Below, piece by piece: positions 32,101 to 44,886 of a stretch of 64,000 nt of DNA (the first letter of the stretch is position 1; every line of letters starts with the position of its first letter). This stretch comes from Jiangella alba (GTDB lineage Bacteria > Actinomycetota > Actinomycetes > Jiangellales > Jiangellaceae). The translations under genes and the position numbers were made by a program. The notes under the pieces were generated by a model. It was not told where the DNA came from, searched no databases, and saw only the letters and a program-made list of their open reading frames with translations. The stretch is from positions 2,225,501 to 2,289,500 of the forward strand of contig NZ_FNUC01000003.1 in assembly GCF_900106035.1 (NCBI RefSeq), read 5' to 3'.

Positions 32101-33019
32101 CCTGTCGCTGGAGGACGCGACGTTGGTGCTGGACACCGCGGACGAGATGGCCCGGCTGACCGAGGGGCGCGCGGTGAAGAAGCTGCCGACGCTGCGGGGC
32201 CGCACCGTGGTGAACCTGTTCTTCGAGGACTCCACCCGCACTCGCACGTCGTTCGAGCTGGCGGCGAAGCGGCTGTCCGCCGACGTCGTGAACTTCTCGG
32301 CGAAGGGGTCGAGCCTGTCGAAGGGCGAGAGCCTCAAGGACACGGCGCTGACGCTCGAGGCGATGGGCGCAGACGGGGTCGTCGTGCGCCATTCCGCCAG
32401 CGGCGCGCCGTACCGGCTGGCGACGTCGGGCTGGATCAACGCGTGCGTGGTCAACGCCGGCGACGGCACCCACGAGCACCCGACGCAGGCGCTGCTCGAC
32501 GCGTTCACCATGCGCCGCCACCTGGGCGAGCTGGCGGGCAAGCAGATCGTCATCGTCGGCGACGTGCTGCACAGCCGGGTCGCGCGCAGCAACGTCCTGC
32601 TGCTGGCGACGCTCGGGGCCAAGGTCACGCTGGTGGCCCCGCCGACGCTGCTGCCCAACGGCGTCGAGCACTGGCCGTGCGAGACCAGCCTGCACCTCGA
32701 CGACGCGCTGGGCGGGGCCGACGCGGTCATGATGCTGCGGGTCCAGAGCGAGCGCATGAACGACGCCTTCTTCCCGTCGGCGCGCGAGTACAGCCGTCGC
32801 TACGGCCTCGACTCCCGGCGCCAGGCGCTGATGCCGCCCGGCGCGCTGGTGCTGCATCCCGGCCCGATGAACCGCGGCATGGAGATCACGGCCGAGGTCG
32901 CCGACAGCGCCCGCTCGGTCATCGTCGAGCAGGTCACGAACGGCGTCTATGTGCGCATGGCGGTCCTGTACCTGATGCTCGCCGGCACCACCGGCGCGAC
33001 GAACGAGGAGGCGGCATGA
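32072..33019 (+). CDS. pyrB: Aspartate carbamoyltransferase catalytic subunit
   Basis: 315-residue ATCase: carbamoyl phosphate plus aspartate gives N-carbamoyl-aspartate, step two of UMP synthesis. Carbamoyl-phosphate site [19 protein letters not shown] (about 49-67), the 80s-loop [32 protein letters not shown] and [11 protein letters not shown] are all present. The ATG is preceded by GAGGGGGG within the end of pyrR. No pyrI regulatory subunit is encoded. The pyrC start overlaps its stop. Confidence 0.98.
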   Translation: MIRHLLSAGDLSLEDATLVLDTADEMARLTEGRAVKKLPTLRGRTVVNLFFEDSTRTRTSFELAAKRLSADVVNFSAKGSSLSKGESLKDTALTLEAMGADGVVVRHSASGAPYRLATSGWINACVVNAGDGTHEHPTQALLDAFTMRRHLGELAGKQIVIVGDVLHSRVARSNVLLLATLGAKVTLVAPPTLLPNGVEHWPCETSLHLDDALGGADAVMMLRVQSERMNDAFFPSAREYSRRYGLDSRRQALMPPGALVLHPGPMNRGMEITAEVADSARSVIVEQVTNGVYVRMAVLYLMLAGTTGATNEEAA

Positions 33020-34359
33020 GCGGCACCCTGATCACCGGCGCACGCGTCCTCGGCGCAGACCCGCAGGACCTGCTGATCCGCGACGGCGTCATCGTCGCGC
33101 TCGGCGCCGACGCACGAGCCGAAGCCGGCGCCGGCGGGGGAGCGGACGAGGCCGGCGGCGCCGGCGGCGTCACCACCATCGACGCGGCGGGGCTGATCGT
33201 GCTGCCGGGCCTGGTCGACCTGCACACGCACCTGCGCGAGCCCGGCCGCGAGGACGCCGAGACCGTCGAGACGGGGACGCGGGCGGCGGCGCGCGGCGGG
33301 TTCACCGCCGTCCACGCCATGGCGAACACCGACCCCGTCGCCGACACCGCCGGTGTCGTCGAGCAGGTGTGGCGGCTCGGGCGCGAGGCCGGGCACGCCG
33401 ACGTCCGCCCGGTCGGGGCGGTCACGGTCGGCCTGAAGGGCGAGCGGCTGTCCGAACTCGGCGCCATGGCCGAGTCGGCGGCCGGCGTCCGCGTGTTCTC
33501 CGACGACGGCATCTGCGTCCACGACGCCATGCTCATGCGCCGGGCGCTGGAGTACGTGAAGGCGTTCGACGGGGTCATCGCGCAGCACGCGCAGGAGCCG
33601 CGGCTGACCGAAGGCGCCCAGATGAACGAGGGCGAACTGTCCGGACGGCTGGGGCTGCGCGGCTGGCCGAACGTCGCCGAGGAGGCCATCGTGGCCCGCG
33701 ACGTGCTGCTGGCGGCGCACGTCGGCTCGCGCGTGCACATCTGCCACCTGTCGACGAAGGGGTCGGTCGAGATCGTCCGGCTGGCGAAGGAGCGCGGCCT
33801 GCCGGTGACGGCCGAGGTGACGCCGCACCACCTGCTGCTGACGGACGAGCTGGTGGCCGGCTACGACCCGCGCTACAAGGTCAACCCGCCGCTGCGCTCC
33901 GCCGAGGACGTCGCGGCGCTGCGGGAGGCGCTGGCCGACGGCACCATCGACATCGTCGCCACCGACCACGCGCCGCACCCGGTCGAGGCCAAGGACTGCG
34001 AGTGGGACGCCGCCGCGTTCGGCATGCTGGGGCTCGAGACGGCGCTGTCGGTCGTCCAGCACACCATGGTCGACACCGGGCTGCTCGACTGGGCCGGCGT
34101 CGCCGACCGCCTCTCCTTCGCCCCGGCCCGCATCGGCCGCTGCGACACCGGCGACCACCCGCACGGCCGGCCCATCGCCGCCGGTGAGCCGGCCAACCTC
34201 ACCCTCGTCGACCCGAGCACCACCACCACGGTCGACCCGTCGGCATCGGCGTCGCTGTCGCGGAACACGCCCTACGAGGGCATGAAGCTGCCGGGTACCG
34301 TCGTCGCGACCTTCCTGCGCGGCCGGCCCACGTTCCTGCGCGAAGGTGTCACGCCGTGA
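33016..34359 (+). CDS. pyrC: Dihydroorotase
   Basis: 447-residue class I dihydroorotase, which closes N-carbamoyl-aspartate to dihydroorotate. Metal ligands appear in [15 protein letters not shown], in HAQEP and HICHLST segments and in [15 protein letters not shown] low-complexity Ala/Gly insertion ([17 protein letters not shown], about 37-53) lies between the N-terminal strands. ATG overlaps the pyrB stop. Its end is followed by a 118-bp gap with a perfect 52-bp palindrome before carA. Confidence 0.97.
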   Translation: MSGTLITGARVLGADPQDLLIRDGVIVALGADARAEAGAGGGADEAGGAGGVTTIDAAGLIVLPGLVDLHTHLREPGREDAETVETGTRAAARGGFTAVHAMANTDPVADTAGVVEQVWRLGREAGHADVRPVGAVTVGLKGERLSELGAMAESAAGVRVFSDDGICVHDAMLMRRALEYVKAFDGVIAQHAQEPRLTEGAQMNEGELSGRLGLRGWPNVAEEAIVARDVLLAAHVGSRVHICHLSTKGSVEIVRLAKERGLPVTAEVTPHHLLLTDELVAGYDPRYKVNPPLRSAEDVAALREALADGTIDIVATDHAPHPVEAKDCEWDAAAFGMLGLETALSVVQHTMVDTGLLDWAGVADRLSFAPARIGRCDTGDHPHGRPIAAGEPANLTLVDPSTTTTVDPSASASLSRNTPYEGMKLPGTVVATFLRGRPTFLREGVTP

Positions 34360-34405
34360 CCGTGCGAGCAGCATCGATGCGGGTGGAGACGAAGCATCCG
34401 GCTGC

Positions 34406-34457
34406 CTTTGCAATGAGCACCGATACGCACCGGTGCGTATCGGTGCTCATTGCAAAG
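34406..34457 (+). repeat. Perfect 52-bp palindrome between pyrC and carA
   Basis: Two 26-base arms with no loop, starting CTTTGCAATGAGCACCGATA, mirror each other exactly around 34431/34432. The sequence is close to 50 percent GC in a region near 70 percent. In RNA it would form a very stable hairpin, 20 bases before the carA start and with no T-run after it. It could be a terminator or attenuator inside the operon, an RNA processing site, a protein-binding site or the footprint of a mobile element. Confidence 0.95.
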
Positions 34458-34477
34458 CGGCTCGAAAGGGGAGAACC

Positions 34478-35610
34478 ATGACGACGAGCGCAGCGGCGCT
34501 GCTCGTGCTCGAGGACGGCCGGACGTTCCGTGGCCGCTCGTACGGCGCGCCCGGCGAGACGTTCGGCGAGGCCGTCTTCTCGACCGGCATGACCGGCTAC
34601 CAGGAGACGCTGACCGACCCGTCCTACCACCGCCAGGTGGTGGTGCAGACGGCGCCGCACATCGGCAACACCGGGGTGAACGACGACGACCCCGAGTCCG
34701 GGCGCATCTGGGTGGCCGGCTATGTCGTCCGCGACCCCGCCCGCCGCCCGTCGAACTGGCGCAGCCGGCGCAGCCTCGACGACGAGCTGGCCGCCCAGGG
34801 CGTCGTCGGCATCAGCGGCATCGACACCCGCGCGCTCACCCGCCACCTGCGCGAACGCGGCGCCATGCGCGTCGGCATCTCCACCGTCGAGACCGACGCC
34901 GACGCGCTGCGCCGGCGGGTCCTCGACAGCCCCGAGATGCTCGGCGCCGACCTCGCCGCCGAGGTCAGCACCCAGCAGCCGTACGTCGTGAAGGCCGAGG
35001 GCGAGCGCCGGTTCACCGTCGTCGCCCTCGACCTCGGCATCAAGACCATGACGCCGCGGCGCATGGCCGAGCGCGGCATCGAGACGCACGTGCTCCCCGC
35101 GACGGCGACCATCGACGACGTCCTGAGCCGGCAGCCGGACGGCCTGTTCCTGTCCAACGGACCCGGCGACCCCGCGACCGCCGACCACCCGATGCGGGTC
35201 GTACAGGCGGCGCTCGAGCGCGACCTGCCGTTCTTCGGCATCTGCTTCGGCAACCAGGTGTTCGGCCGCGCGCTCGGCTTCGGCACCTACAAGCTCGGCT
35301 ACGGGCACCGCGGCATCAACCAGCCGGTCCAGGACCGCGGCACCGGCAAGGTCGAGGTGACGGCGCACAACCACGGTTTCGCGGTCGACGCCCCGCTGGA
35401 GGGCACGACGGCGACGCCCTACGGCACGGCCGAGGTCAGCCACGTCTGCCTCAACGACGACGTCGTCGAGGGCCTGGCGCTGCGGGACGGGGCAGGACGG
35501 CTGAAGGGCTTCTCCGTCCAGTACCACCCCGAGGCCGCGGCCGGCCCGCACGACGCCGCCTACCTGTTCGACCGGTTCTCCGACGTCATGTCGGCGAAGA
35601 AGGAGGCCTG

Positions 35611-35611
<1 letters not shown>
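34478..35611 (+). CDS. carA: Carbamoyl-phosphate synthase small (glutaminase) subunit
   Basis: 377 residues. The N-terminal CarA domain ([24 protein letters not shown]) is followed by a class I glutamine amidotransferase. Its catalytic Cys256 lies in FFGICFGNQ (most enzymes have GICLGHQ), and the His/Glu pair is in [11 protein letters not shown]. It releases ammonia from glutamine for CarB. Ribosome site AAAGGGGAG is six bases before the ATG. The stop overlaps the carB start. Confidence 0.97.
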
Positions 35612-38909
<3,298 letters not shown>

Positions 38910-38913
<4 letters not shown>

Positions 38914-39971
38914 CGGCGTACGACCAGCTGTTCCGGCGGGTGCTGTCGCGGCTCGACGCCGAGACGGCGCACAAGGGCGCGTTCACCGCCATGCGGGTGG
39001 CCGCCCGCGTGCCGGGGCTGGCGGCGTACGGACGGCGCCGGCTCGCCCCGCGCGGGCCGGGCGTCGAGGCGTTCGGCCTGCATCTCCCGGGTCCGCTGGG
39101 ACTGGCCGCCGGGTTCGACAAGAACGCCGTCGGCATCGACGCCCTGGCCGCGCTCGGCTTCGCGTTCGTCGAGGTGGGCACGGTCACCGGGCGGCCGCAG
39201 CCGGGCAACCCGAAGCCGCGGCTGCACCGCCTGGTCGCCGACCGCGCCGTCGTCAACCGCATGGGCTTCAACAACGACGGCGCCGCCGTGGTGGCCGCCC
39301 GGCTGGCCCGGCGACGCCGCCGCCGCGGCGCGCTGCCGGTCGTCGTCGGCGTCAACATCGGCAAGTCGAAGGCGGTGCCGGAGGCCGAGGCCGTCGGCGA
39401 CTACGAGGCCGGCACCCGGCTGCTCGCCCCGTACGCCGACTACCTGGTCGTCAACGTCAGCTCGCCGAACACGCCCGGCCTGCGCGACCTCCAGGCGGTC
39501 GAGAAGCTGCGCCCGCTGCTCGCCGCCGTCCGGGCGCAGGCCGACGCGGTCACGTCGCGCCGGGTGCCGCTGCTGGTGAAGATCGCGCCCGACCTCGGCG
39601 ACGACGACGTCCTGGCGGTCGCGAAGCTGGCGCTCGAACTGGAGCTCGACGGCATCATCGCCACGAACACCACCATCGGCCGCGACGGGCTGCGCTCCAC
39701 GCCGGTGGCGGTCGAGCGGGCCGGCGCCGGCGGGCTGTCCGGCGCGCCGCTCGCCGACCGGTCGCTGGCGGTGCTGCGCCTGCTGCACGGCGCGGTGGGG
39801 GACCGGCTGACGCTGGTCGCGGCGGGCGGCATCGGCTCCGCCGCCGACGCGCACGAGCGGCTGCGGGCCGGCGCCACGCTGGTCCAGGCGTACACCGCGT
39901 TCATCTACGGCGGGCCGTTCTGGCCGGCCCGCGTGCAGCGTGAGCTGGCGCGACTGCTGAACGAGAACTGA
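38910..39971 (+). CDS. pyrD: Quinone-dependent dihydroorotate dehydrogenase (class 2)
   Basis: 353-residue FMN enzyme at the membrane that oxidises dihydroorotate to orotate with quinone. The N-terminal amphipathic extension ([19 protein letters not shown]) typical of class 2, the FMN/substrate residues in [53 protein letters not shown] and [19 protein letters not shown] are present. GTG start overlaps the carB stop. pyrF follows after nine bases. Confidence 0.97.
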
Positions 39972-39980
39972 GGAGGAGTC

Positions 39981-40838
39981 ATGGCATCGTTCGGGCGGCG
40001 GCTGCACGCCGCGATGGCCGCCCGCGGGCAGTTCTGCGCGGGCATCGACCCGCACCCCGGCCTGCTCACCGCCTGGGGCCTCGACGACGACGCCGCCGGG
40101 CTGGAGCGGTTCGCCCGCACGGCCGTCGAGGCGCTGGGCGAGACGGTCGCGCTGCTCAAGCCGCAGTCGGCGTTCTTCGAGCGGCACGGGTCGCGCGGCG
40201 TGGCCGTGCTGGAACGGGTCATCGCCGACGCGAAGGCGGCCGGCGCGCTGGTGCTGCTGGACGTCAAGCGCGGCGACATCGGCTCGACCATGCAGGCCTA
40301 CGCCGACGCCTACTGCGACCCCGCGTCGCCGCTGTGCGCCGACGCCGTCACCGTGTCGCCGTACCTGGGCTTCGAGTCGCTGCGCCCGGTGCTCGACACC
40401 GCGGCGGTACACGGCAACGGCGTGTTCGTGCTGGCCCTGACGTCGAACCCGGAGGGCCCGGAGGTCCAGCACGCGACGACCGCCGGCGGGCGCACCGTCG
40501 CCGGGACGATGCTGGCGCACGTCCGCGCCGCCAACGCCGCCGCGCTGGCCGCCGGCGACCCGCTGGGCAGCGTCGGCGTCGTCGTCGGCGCCACCACGGG
40601 GGCCACGGGCGAGGACCTCGCCGTCGGCGGGCCGCTGCTGGCGCCCGGCATCGGGGCCCAGGGCGGCACCGTCGAGGACCTCGCGACGGTGTTCGGCGCG
40701 GCGCTGCCGCAGGTCGTTCCGGCGGCGTCGAGGGAGGTCCTGGGCGCCGGCCCGGCCCTCGACGCGCTCCGCGCGGCGGCGGTCCGCACCATCGAGGACG
40801 TCCGTGACCTGCTGTTTCGTGCCTCTATCCAGGCCTGA
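39981..40838 (+). CDS. pyrF: Orotidine-5'-phosphate decarboxylase, type 2
   Basis: 285 residues of the longer actinobacterial/type 2 OMP decarboxylase, which makes UMP. CAGIDPHPGLLTAWG at the N-terminus, LLKPQSAFFERHG and the catalytic LLDVKRGDIGSTMQAYADAY (D-K-R-G-D) are intact. Perfect ribosome site GAGGAGTC before the ATG. Last gene of the pyr operon; pyrE is not in the window. Confidence 0.97.
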   Translation: MASFGRRLHAAMAARGQFCAGIDPHPGLLTAWGLDDDAAGLERFARTAVEALGETVALLKPQSAFFERHGSRGVAVLERVIADAKAAGALVLLDVKRGDIGSTMQAYADAYCDPASPLCADAVTVSPYLGFESLRPVLDTAAVHGNGVFVLALTSNPEGPEVQHATTAGGRTVAGTMLAHVRAANAAALAAGDPLGSVGVVVGATTGATGEDLAVGGPLLAPGIGAQGGTVEDLATVFGAALPQVVPAASREVLGAGPALDALRAAAVRTIEDVRDLLFRASIQA

Positions 40839-40883
40839 CCGGCGCAAATCCGCGGACTTCCAGCGCGACACGCGGGGGACCTC

Positions 40884-40918
40884 GTACCGTGGATTCGTCC
40901 GGACAGGTACGGTGGATT
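40884..40918 (+). repeat. Pair of 12-bp direct repeats upstream of mihF
   Basis: GTACCGTGGATT (40884-40895) and GTACGGTGGATT (40907-40918) differ at one base and are 23 bases apart, about two helical turns. They lie just upstream of the mihF promoter and could be tandem sites for an activator or for mIHF itself. Confidence 0.4.
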
Positions 40919-40921
40919 ACG

Positions 40922-40951
40922 TTGCTGACCTGGTGGTTCACTCGCTAGGTT
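40922..40951 (+). promoter_or_regulatory. Candidate mihF promoter
   Basis: TTGCTG (40922-40927) and TAGGTT (40946-40951) are 18 bases apart. Transcription would start near 40958, giving a leader of about 65 bases before the mihF GTG. Confidence 0.45.
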
Positions 40952-41023
40952 CCTGAAACAAGGTTGCCGGAAGCGGTGGCCGGACCCACATCCACACAAC
41001 GACACAACAGAGGTGACCCGCTC

Positions 41024-41338
41024 GTGGCGCTCCCTAACCTGACTCCCGAACAGCGCGCGGCCGCTCTCGAGAAGGCTGCCGAAGCTCGCCGGGAGCGTGC
41101 GGAGGTCAAGAACCGCCTGAAGAACGCCGGAGCCCGTCTCGGCGACGTGCTCAAGGAAGGCGAGAAGAATGAGGTCATCGGCAAGATGAAGGTTTCCGCC
41201 CTCCTCGAGTCGATGCCCGGCGTCGGTAAGGTCCGCGCCAAGCAGATCATGGAGGAGATCGGCATCGCCGAGACCCGTCGCGTGCGTGGCCTGGGCGCGA
41301 ACCAGTCGGCGGCGCTGATCGAGCGTTTCGGCGGTTGA
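41024..41338 (+). CDS. mihF: Actinobacterial integration host factor
   Basis: 104 residues of mIHF, an essential nucleoid protein of actinobacteria that bends DNA with a helix-two-turns-helix motif. The start is the GTG at 41024, because the family begins (M)[20 protein letters not shown]; AGAGGTGA lies upstream. [20 protein letters not shown] is the DNA-binding H2TH segment, and [10 protein letters not shown] is also conserved. It precedes gmk, as in most actinobacteria. Confidence 0.96.
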   Translation: MALPNLTPEQRAAALEKAAEARRERAEVKNRLKNAGARLGDVLKEGEKNEVIGKMKVSALLESMPGVGKVRAKQIMEEIGIAETRRVRGLGANQSAALIERFGG

Positions 41339-41937
41339 GCCTGCACACGTCCCATCCGCGGTCGGCCCCGCGGGTCATCGTCCTGTCGGGGCCGACGGCG
41401 GTCGGAAAGACGACCGTCGTCAAGAAACTGCGTGCCGCCCATCCGGAGTTGTGGATCTCGGTGTCCACGACCACCCGGCCGGCGCGGCCGCGCGAGATCG
41501 ACGGTGAGCACTACCACTTCGTCGACGACTCCACGTTCGACAAGATGATCGAGCAGGGCGAGTTCCTCGAGTGGGCCGTCGTGCACAAGCGGGCCAAGTA
41601 CGGCACCCCGCGTGGCCCGATGGAACGTGCGCTGGCCAACGGCGACTCCGTGCTGCTCGAGATCGACCTGCAGGGCGCGCGCCAGGTCAGGGAGACCATT
41701 CCCGACGCGCTGTTCGTGTTCCTCGCGCCGCCGAGCTGGGACGAACTGGTCCGCCGGCTCGTCGGCCGCGGCACCGAGACCGAGGCCGAGCGAGAGCGCC
41801 GGCTGGCCACCGCGCGCGAGGAGCTGGCCGCCGAGGCCGAGTTCGACGTCACCCTGGTGAACACCGACGTCGAGACGGTTTGCGAAGAGTTGGTAGCCTT
41901 GATGCGTACACCCCACTTGACAAGCCCGGAGGCATGA
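41335..41937 (+). CDS. gmk: Guanylate kinase
   Basis: 200 residues, converts GMP plus ATP to GDP plus ADP. P-loop [16 protein letters not shown] (about 18-33), GMP-binding [20 protein letters not shown], and [13 protein letters not shown] are intact. The only plausible start is TTG 41335, which overlaps the mihF stop TGA; no ATG or GTG occurs before the conserved core, so the unusual start is probably real and coupled to mihF translation. Confidence 0.96.
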   Translation: MSLHTSHPRSAPRVIVLSGPTAVGKTTVVKKLRAAHPELWISVSTTTRPARPREIDGEHYHFVDDSTFDKMIEQGEFLEWAVVHKRAKYGTPRGPMERALANGDSVLLEIDLQGARQVRETIPDALFVFLAPPSWDELVRRLVGRGTETEAERERRLATAREELAAEAEFDVTLVNTDVETVCEELVALMRTPHLTSPEA

Positions 41938-41939
41938 AC

Positions 41940-42269
41940 GTGGCCGGAACCCAAGGCGTAGCCGAGGGCATCACCTTCCCACCCATCGACGACCTGCTGG
42001 CCAAGACCGACTCCAAGTACGGGCTGGTCATCTACGCGGCGAAGCGGGCGCGGCAGATCAACGCCTACTACTCGCAGCTGGGCGAGGGCCTGCTCGAGTA
42101 CGTCGGGCCGCTGGTGGAGACGCACGTGCAGGAGAAGCCGCTTTCGATCGCGCTGCGCGAGATCGACGCGGGCCTGCTCACGGCCGAGCACATCGACCCC
42201 AACGACATCGACGCCGAGCTGCCGGCCACGCCGCCGGCGCAGGCGGCCGACACAGCCGAGCAGAGCTGA
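41940..42269 (+). CDS. rpoZ: RNA polymerase omega subunit
   Basis: 109 residues. [40 protein letters not shown] and [16 protein letters not shown] are the conserved omega core; it helps the beta-prime subunit fold. GTG 41940 is preferred over ATG 41934 because GGAGG (41928-41932) lies seven bases upstream of the GTG but touches the ATG. The C-terminal tail is Ala/Pro-rich. Confidence 0.95.
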   Translation: MAGTQGVAEGITFPPIDDLLAKTDSKYGLVIYAAKRARQINAYYSQLGEGLLEYVGPLVETHVQEKPLSIALREIDAGLLTAEHIDPNDIDAELPATPPAQAADTAEQS

Positions 42270-42285
42270 CGGCCGGTCGCGGCTG

Positions 42286-43500
42286 ATGGCCGAGATCGTC
42301 CTCGGCGTCGGTGGCGGCATCGCCGCCTACAAGGTCGCCGACCTGCTGCGCCGTCTCACCGAGTCCGGTCACGGCGTCACCGTCGTACCCACCAGGTCGG
42401 CCCTCCGCTTCGTCGGAGAGCCGACCTGGGCCGCGTTGTCGGGCCGTCCGGTGCGCACCGACGTGTTCGAGGACGTGCACGAGGTCCCGCACGTGCGCAT
42501 CGGCCGGCACGCCGACCTCGTCGTGGTCGCTCCGGCCACGGCCGACCTCATGGCGAAGGCCGCGGCCGGGCTGGCCGACGACCTGCTGACGTCGACGCTG
42601 CTCACGGCGCGCGGGCCGGTGGTGTTCGTGCCGGCCATGCACACCGAGATGTGGGAGCACCCGGCCACCGTCGCCAACGTCGAGACGCTGCGCCGGCGCG
42701 GCGCGCTGGTGGTCGAGCCGGCCGTCGGGCGGCTCACCGGCGCCGACACCGGCAAGGGCCGGCTGCCCGAGCCCGCCGACATCTTCGCGTACGTGTCCGA
42801 CGTGCTCACTCGCGGCGCCGAGGCCGACGCCGGTCCCGACCTCGCCGGCCGGCACGTGGTCGTCTCCGCCGGCGGCACCCGCGAGCACCTCGACCCCGTC
42901 CGGTTCCTCGGCAACCGCTCGTCCGGCCGGCAGGGTTACGCGCTGGCCCGGGCCGCGGCGGCCCGCGGCGCGCGGGTTACGCTCGTGGCGGCGAACGTCG
43001 CCCTGCCCGACCCCGCCGGCGTCGACCTCGTCCGGGTCGGCTCGGCGGCGCAGCTGTACGACGCCATGGTCGAGGCCGCGGCCGGCGCCGACGCCGTCGT
43101 CATGGCCGCCGCGGTCGCCGACTTCCGGCCCGCCGCCTACGCCGACACCAAGATCAAGAAGACGGCCGACGGCTCGTCGCCGGTGATCGAGCTGGAACGC
43201 ACGACGGACATCCTGGCGTACCTCGCCACGCACCGTCCCGACCCGAAGCAGGTCGTCGTCGGGTTCGCCGCCGAGACCGGCGACGCGTCCGGCAGCGTGC
43301 TCGACCACGGCCGGGCGAAACTCGCCTCCAAGGGCTGCGACCTGCTGGTGGTGAACGAGGTGGGCGCCGACCGCGGGTTCGAGTCCGAGGACAACGCCGC
43401 GGTCGTGCTGGGCGCCGACGGCAGCTCCGTCACCGTCGAGAGCGGCCCGAAGTCGGCCCTCGCGCACGTTGTCTGGGACCTCGTCCGGGCCCGCCTCTGA
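42286..43500 (+). CDS. coaBC: Bifunctional phosphopantothenoylcysteine decarboxylase/synthase
   Basis: 404 residues, two steps of coenzyme A synthesis. The N-terminal flavin CoaC domain contains [19 protein letters not shown], the active-site-type [20 protein letters not shown] and [13 protein letters not shown] (decarboxylases have PAMNxxMW, here His replaces Asn, as is common in actinobacteria). The CoaB domain starts at about residue 190 ([20 protein letters not shown]) with AAAVADFRP and KIKK. It follows rpoZ by 16 bases. Confidence 0.96.
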   Translation: MAEIVLGVGGGIAAYKVADLLRRLTESGHGVTVVPTRSALRFVGEPTWAALSGRPVRTDVFEDVHEVPHVRIGRHADLVVVAPATADLMAKAAAGLADDLLTSTLLTARGPVVFVPAMHTEMWEHPATVANVETLRRRGALVVEPAVGRLTGADTGKGRLPEPADIFAYVSDVLTRGAEADAGPDLAGRHVVVSAGGTREHLDPVRFLGNRSSGRQGYALARAAAARGARVTLVAANVALPDPAGVDLVRVGSAAQLYDAMVEAAAGADAVVMAAAVADFRPAAYADTKIKKTADGSSPVIELERTTDILAYLATHRPDPKQVVVGFAAETGDASGSVLDHGRAKLASKGCDLLVVNEVGADRGFESEDNAAVVLGADGSSVTVESGPKSALAHVVWDLVRARL

Positions 43501-43529
43501 ACCACCATCTCAGGATGCAGACGAAAACT

Positions 43530-43544
43530 GTCCACTGAGTGGAC
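43530..43544 (+). promoter_or_regulatory. Small palindrome in the coaBC-metK gap
   Basis: GTCCACTGAGTGGAC is a perfect 7-base inverted repeat around one base. It lies 29 bases after coaBC and upstream of possible -10 boxes TACCCT/TACAGT at about 43570-43580. It may be an operator for metK. No SAM-riboswitch-like fold was recognised in the gap. Confidence 0.3.
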
Positions 43545-43621
43545 TCCCGCGCGCGGGCGCGGAGACATTACCCTACAGTTGGGCTGCTCGGACGGTAGTC
43601 CGCGTCAAGAGGGGGCTTGCG

Positions 43622-44812
43622 TTGTCTCTACGTCTGTTCACATCCGAATCCGTCACCGAAGGTCATCCAGACAAGATCTGCGACCAGATCAGTGACGCCG
43701 TGCTCGACGCCCTGCTGAAGGACGACCCGAACAGCCGCGTCGCGGTCGAGTCGATGGTCACCACCGGGCTGGTCCACGTGGCCGGCGAGGTGACCACCCA
43801 GGGCTACGCCGACATCCCGGGCATCGTGCGCGACACCATCCTGGGCATCGGCTACGACTCGTCGACCAAGGGCTTCGACGGCTACTCGTGCGGCGTGTCG
43901 GTCTCCATCGGCTCGCAGTCGCAGGACATCGCGCAGGGTGTGGACTCCGCGTACGAGCATCGCGTCGAGGGCGACCTCGACCCGCTGGACCTGCAGGGGG
44001 CGGGCGACCAGGGGCTGATGTTCGGCTACGCGAGCGACGAGACGCCCGAGCTGATGCCGCTGCCGATCATCGTCGCGCACCGGCTCGCCCAGCGGCTGGC
44101 CGAGGTGCGCCGGTCCGGCGCCGTGCCGTACCTGCGTCCCGACGGCAAGACCCAGGTCACCATCGAGTACGACGGCGACCGCCCGGTCCGCCTCGACACC
44201 GTCGTCGTGTCGACGCAGCACGCCGCCAACATCGACCTCCAGCAGCTGCTCACGCCCGACATCGCGAACCAGGTCGTCAAGCCGGTGCTCGAGGCGTTCG
44301 AGCTCGACGAGCACGACTTCCGGCTGCTGGTGAACCCGACCGGCCGGTTCGAGATCGGCGGCCCCATGGGCGACGCCGGGCTCACCGGGCGGAAGATCAT
44401 CATCGACACCTACGGCGGCATGGCCCGCCACGGCGGCGGCGCGTTCAGCGGCAAGGACCCGTCGAAGGTCGACCGCTCCGGCGCCTACGCCATGCGGTGG
44501 GTGGCGAAGAACGTCGTCGCGGCCGGGCTGGCCCGCCGCTGCGAGGTGCAGGTCGCCTACGCCATCGGCAAGGCCGAGCCGGTCGGGCTGTTCCTCGAGA
44601 GCTTCGGCACCGAGACCGTCCCGGTCGAGCGCATCGAGAAGGCCGTCAGCGAGGTCTTCGACCTGCGGCCGGCGGCCATCATCCGCGACCTCGACCTCAA
44701 GCGGCCCATCTACGCGCAGACGGCGGCCTACGGGCACTTCGGGCGCGAGTTGCCCGACTTCACCTGGGAGCGCACGGATCGGGTCGATGCCCTAAGGGCG
44801 GCGGCCGGCTGA
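43622..44812 (+). CDS. metK: S-adenosylmethionine synthetase
   Basis: 396 residues. [20 protein letters not shown], the ATP loop [12 protein letters not shown] and [20 protein letters not shown] are all present; it makes SAM from methionine and ATP. The start is a TTG at 43622 with AAGAGGGGG upstream; the homologous N-terminus is [11 protein letters not shown], here from TTG TCT CTA. An upstream extension has no homology. Confidence 0.97.
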   Translation: MSLRLFTSESVTEGHPDKICDQISDAVLDALLKDDPNSRVAVESMVTTGLVHVAGEVTTQGYADIPGIVRDTILGIGYDSSTKGFDGYSCGVSVSIGSQSQDIAQGVDSAYEHRVEGDLDPLDLQGAGDQGLMFGYASDETPELMPLPIIVAHRLAQRLAEVRRSGAVPYLRPDGKTQVTIEYDGDRPVRLDTVVVSTQHAANIDLQQLLTPDIANQVVKPVLEAFELDEHDFRLLVNPTGRFEIGGPMGDAGLTGRKIIIDTYGGMARHGGGAFSGKDPSKVDRSGAYAMRWVAKNVVAAGLARRCEVQVAYAIGKAEPVGLFLESFGTETVPVERIEKAVSEVFDLRPAAIIRDLDLKRPIYAQTAAYGHFGRELPDFTWERTDRVDALRAAAG

Positions 44813-44874
44813 TCGTCCGCACGGCCGAGGCGAAGATCGTCCCCGAGGCCCAGCGGCAGGCGGGACGGCGTCCG

Positions 44875-44880
44875 TAGCGT
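44875..44880 (+). promoter_or_regulatory. -10 element of the serine hydrolase gene, leaderless arrangement
   Basis: TAGCGT is followed by six bases and the ATG at 44887, the same spacing as at moxR and pucR. Confidence 0.45.
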
Positions 44881-44886
44881 GATGGC

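Noticed and set aside
43501-43621. SAM riboswitch upstream of metK
   Set aside because: The gap contains only a short palindrome and possible -10 boxes; no conserved SAM-riboswitch core was seen.
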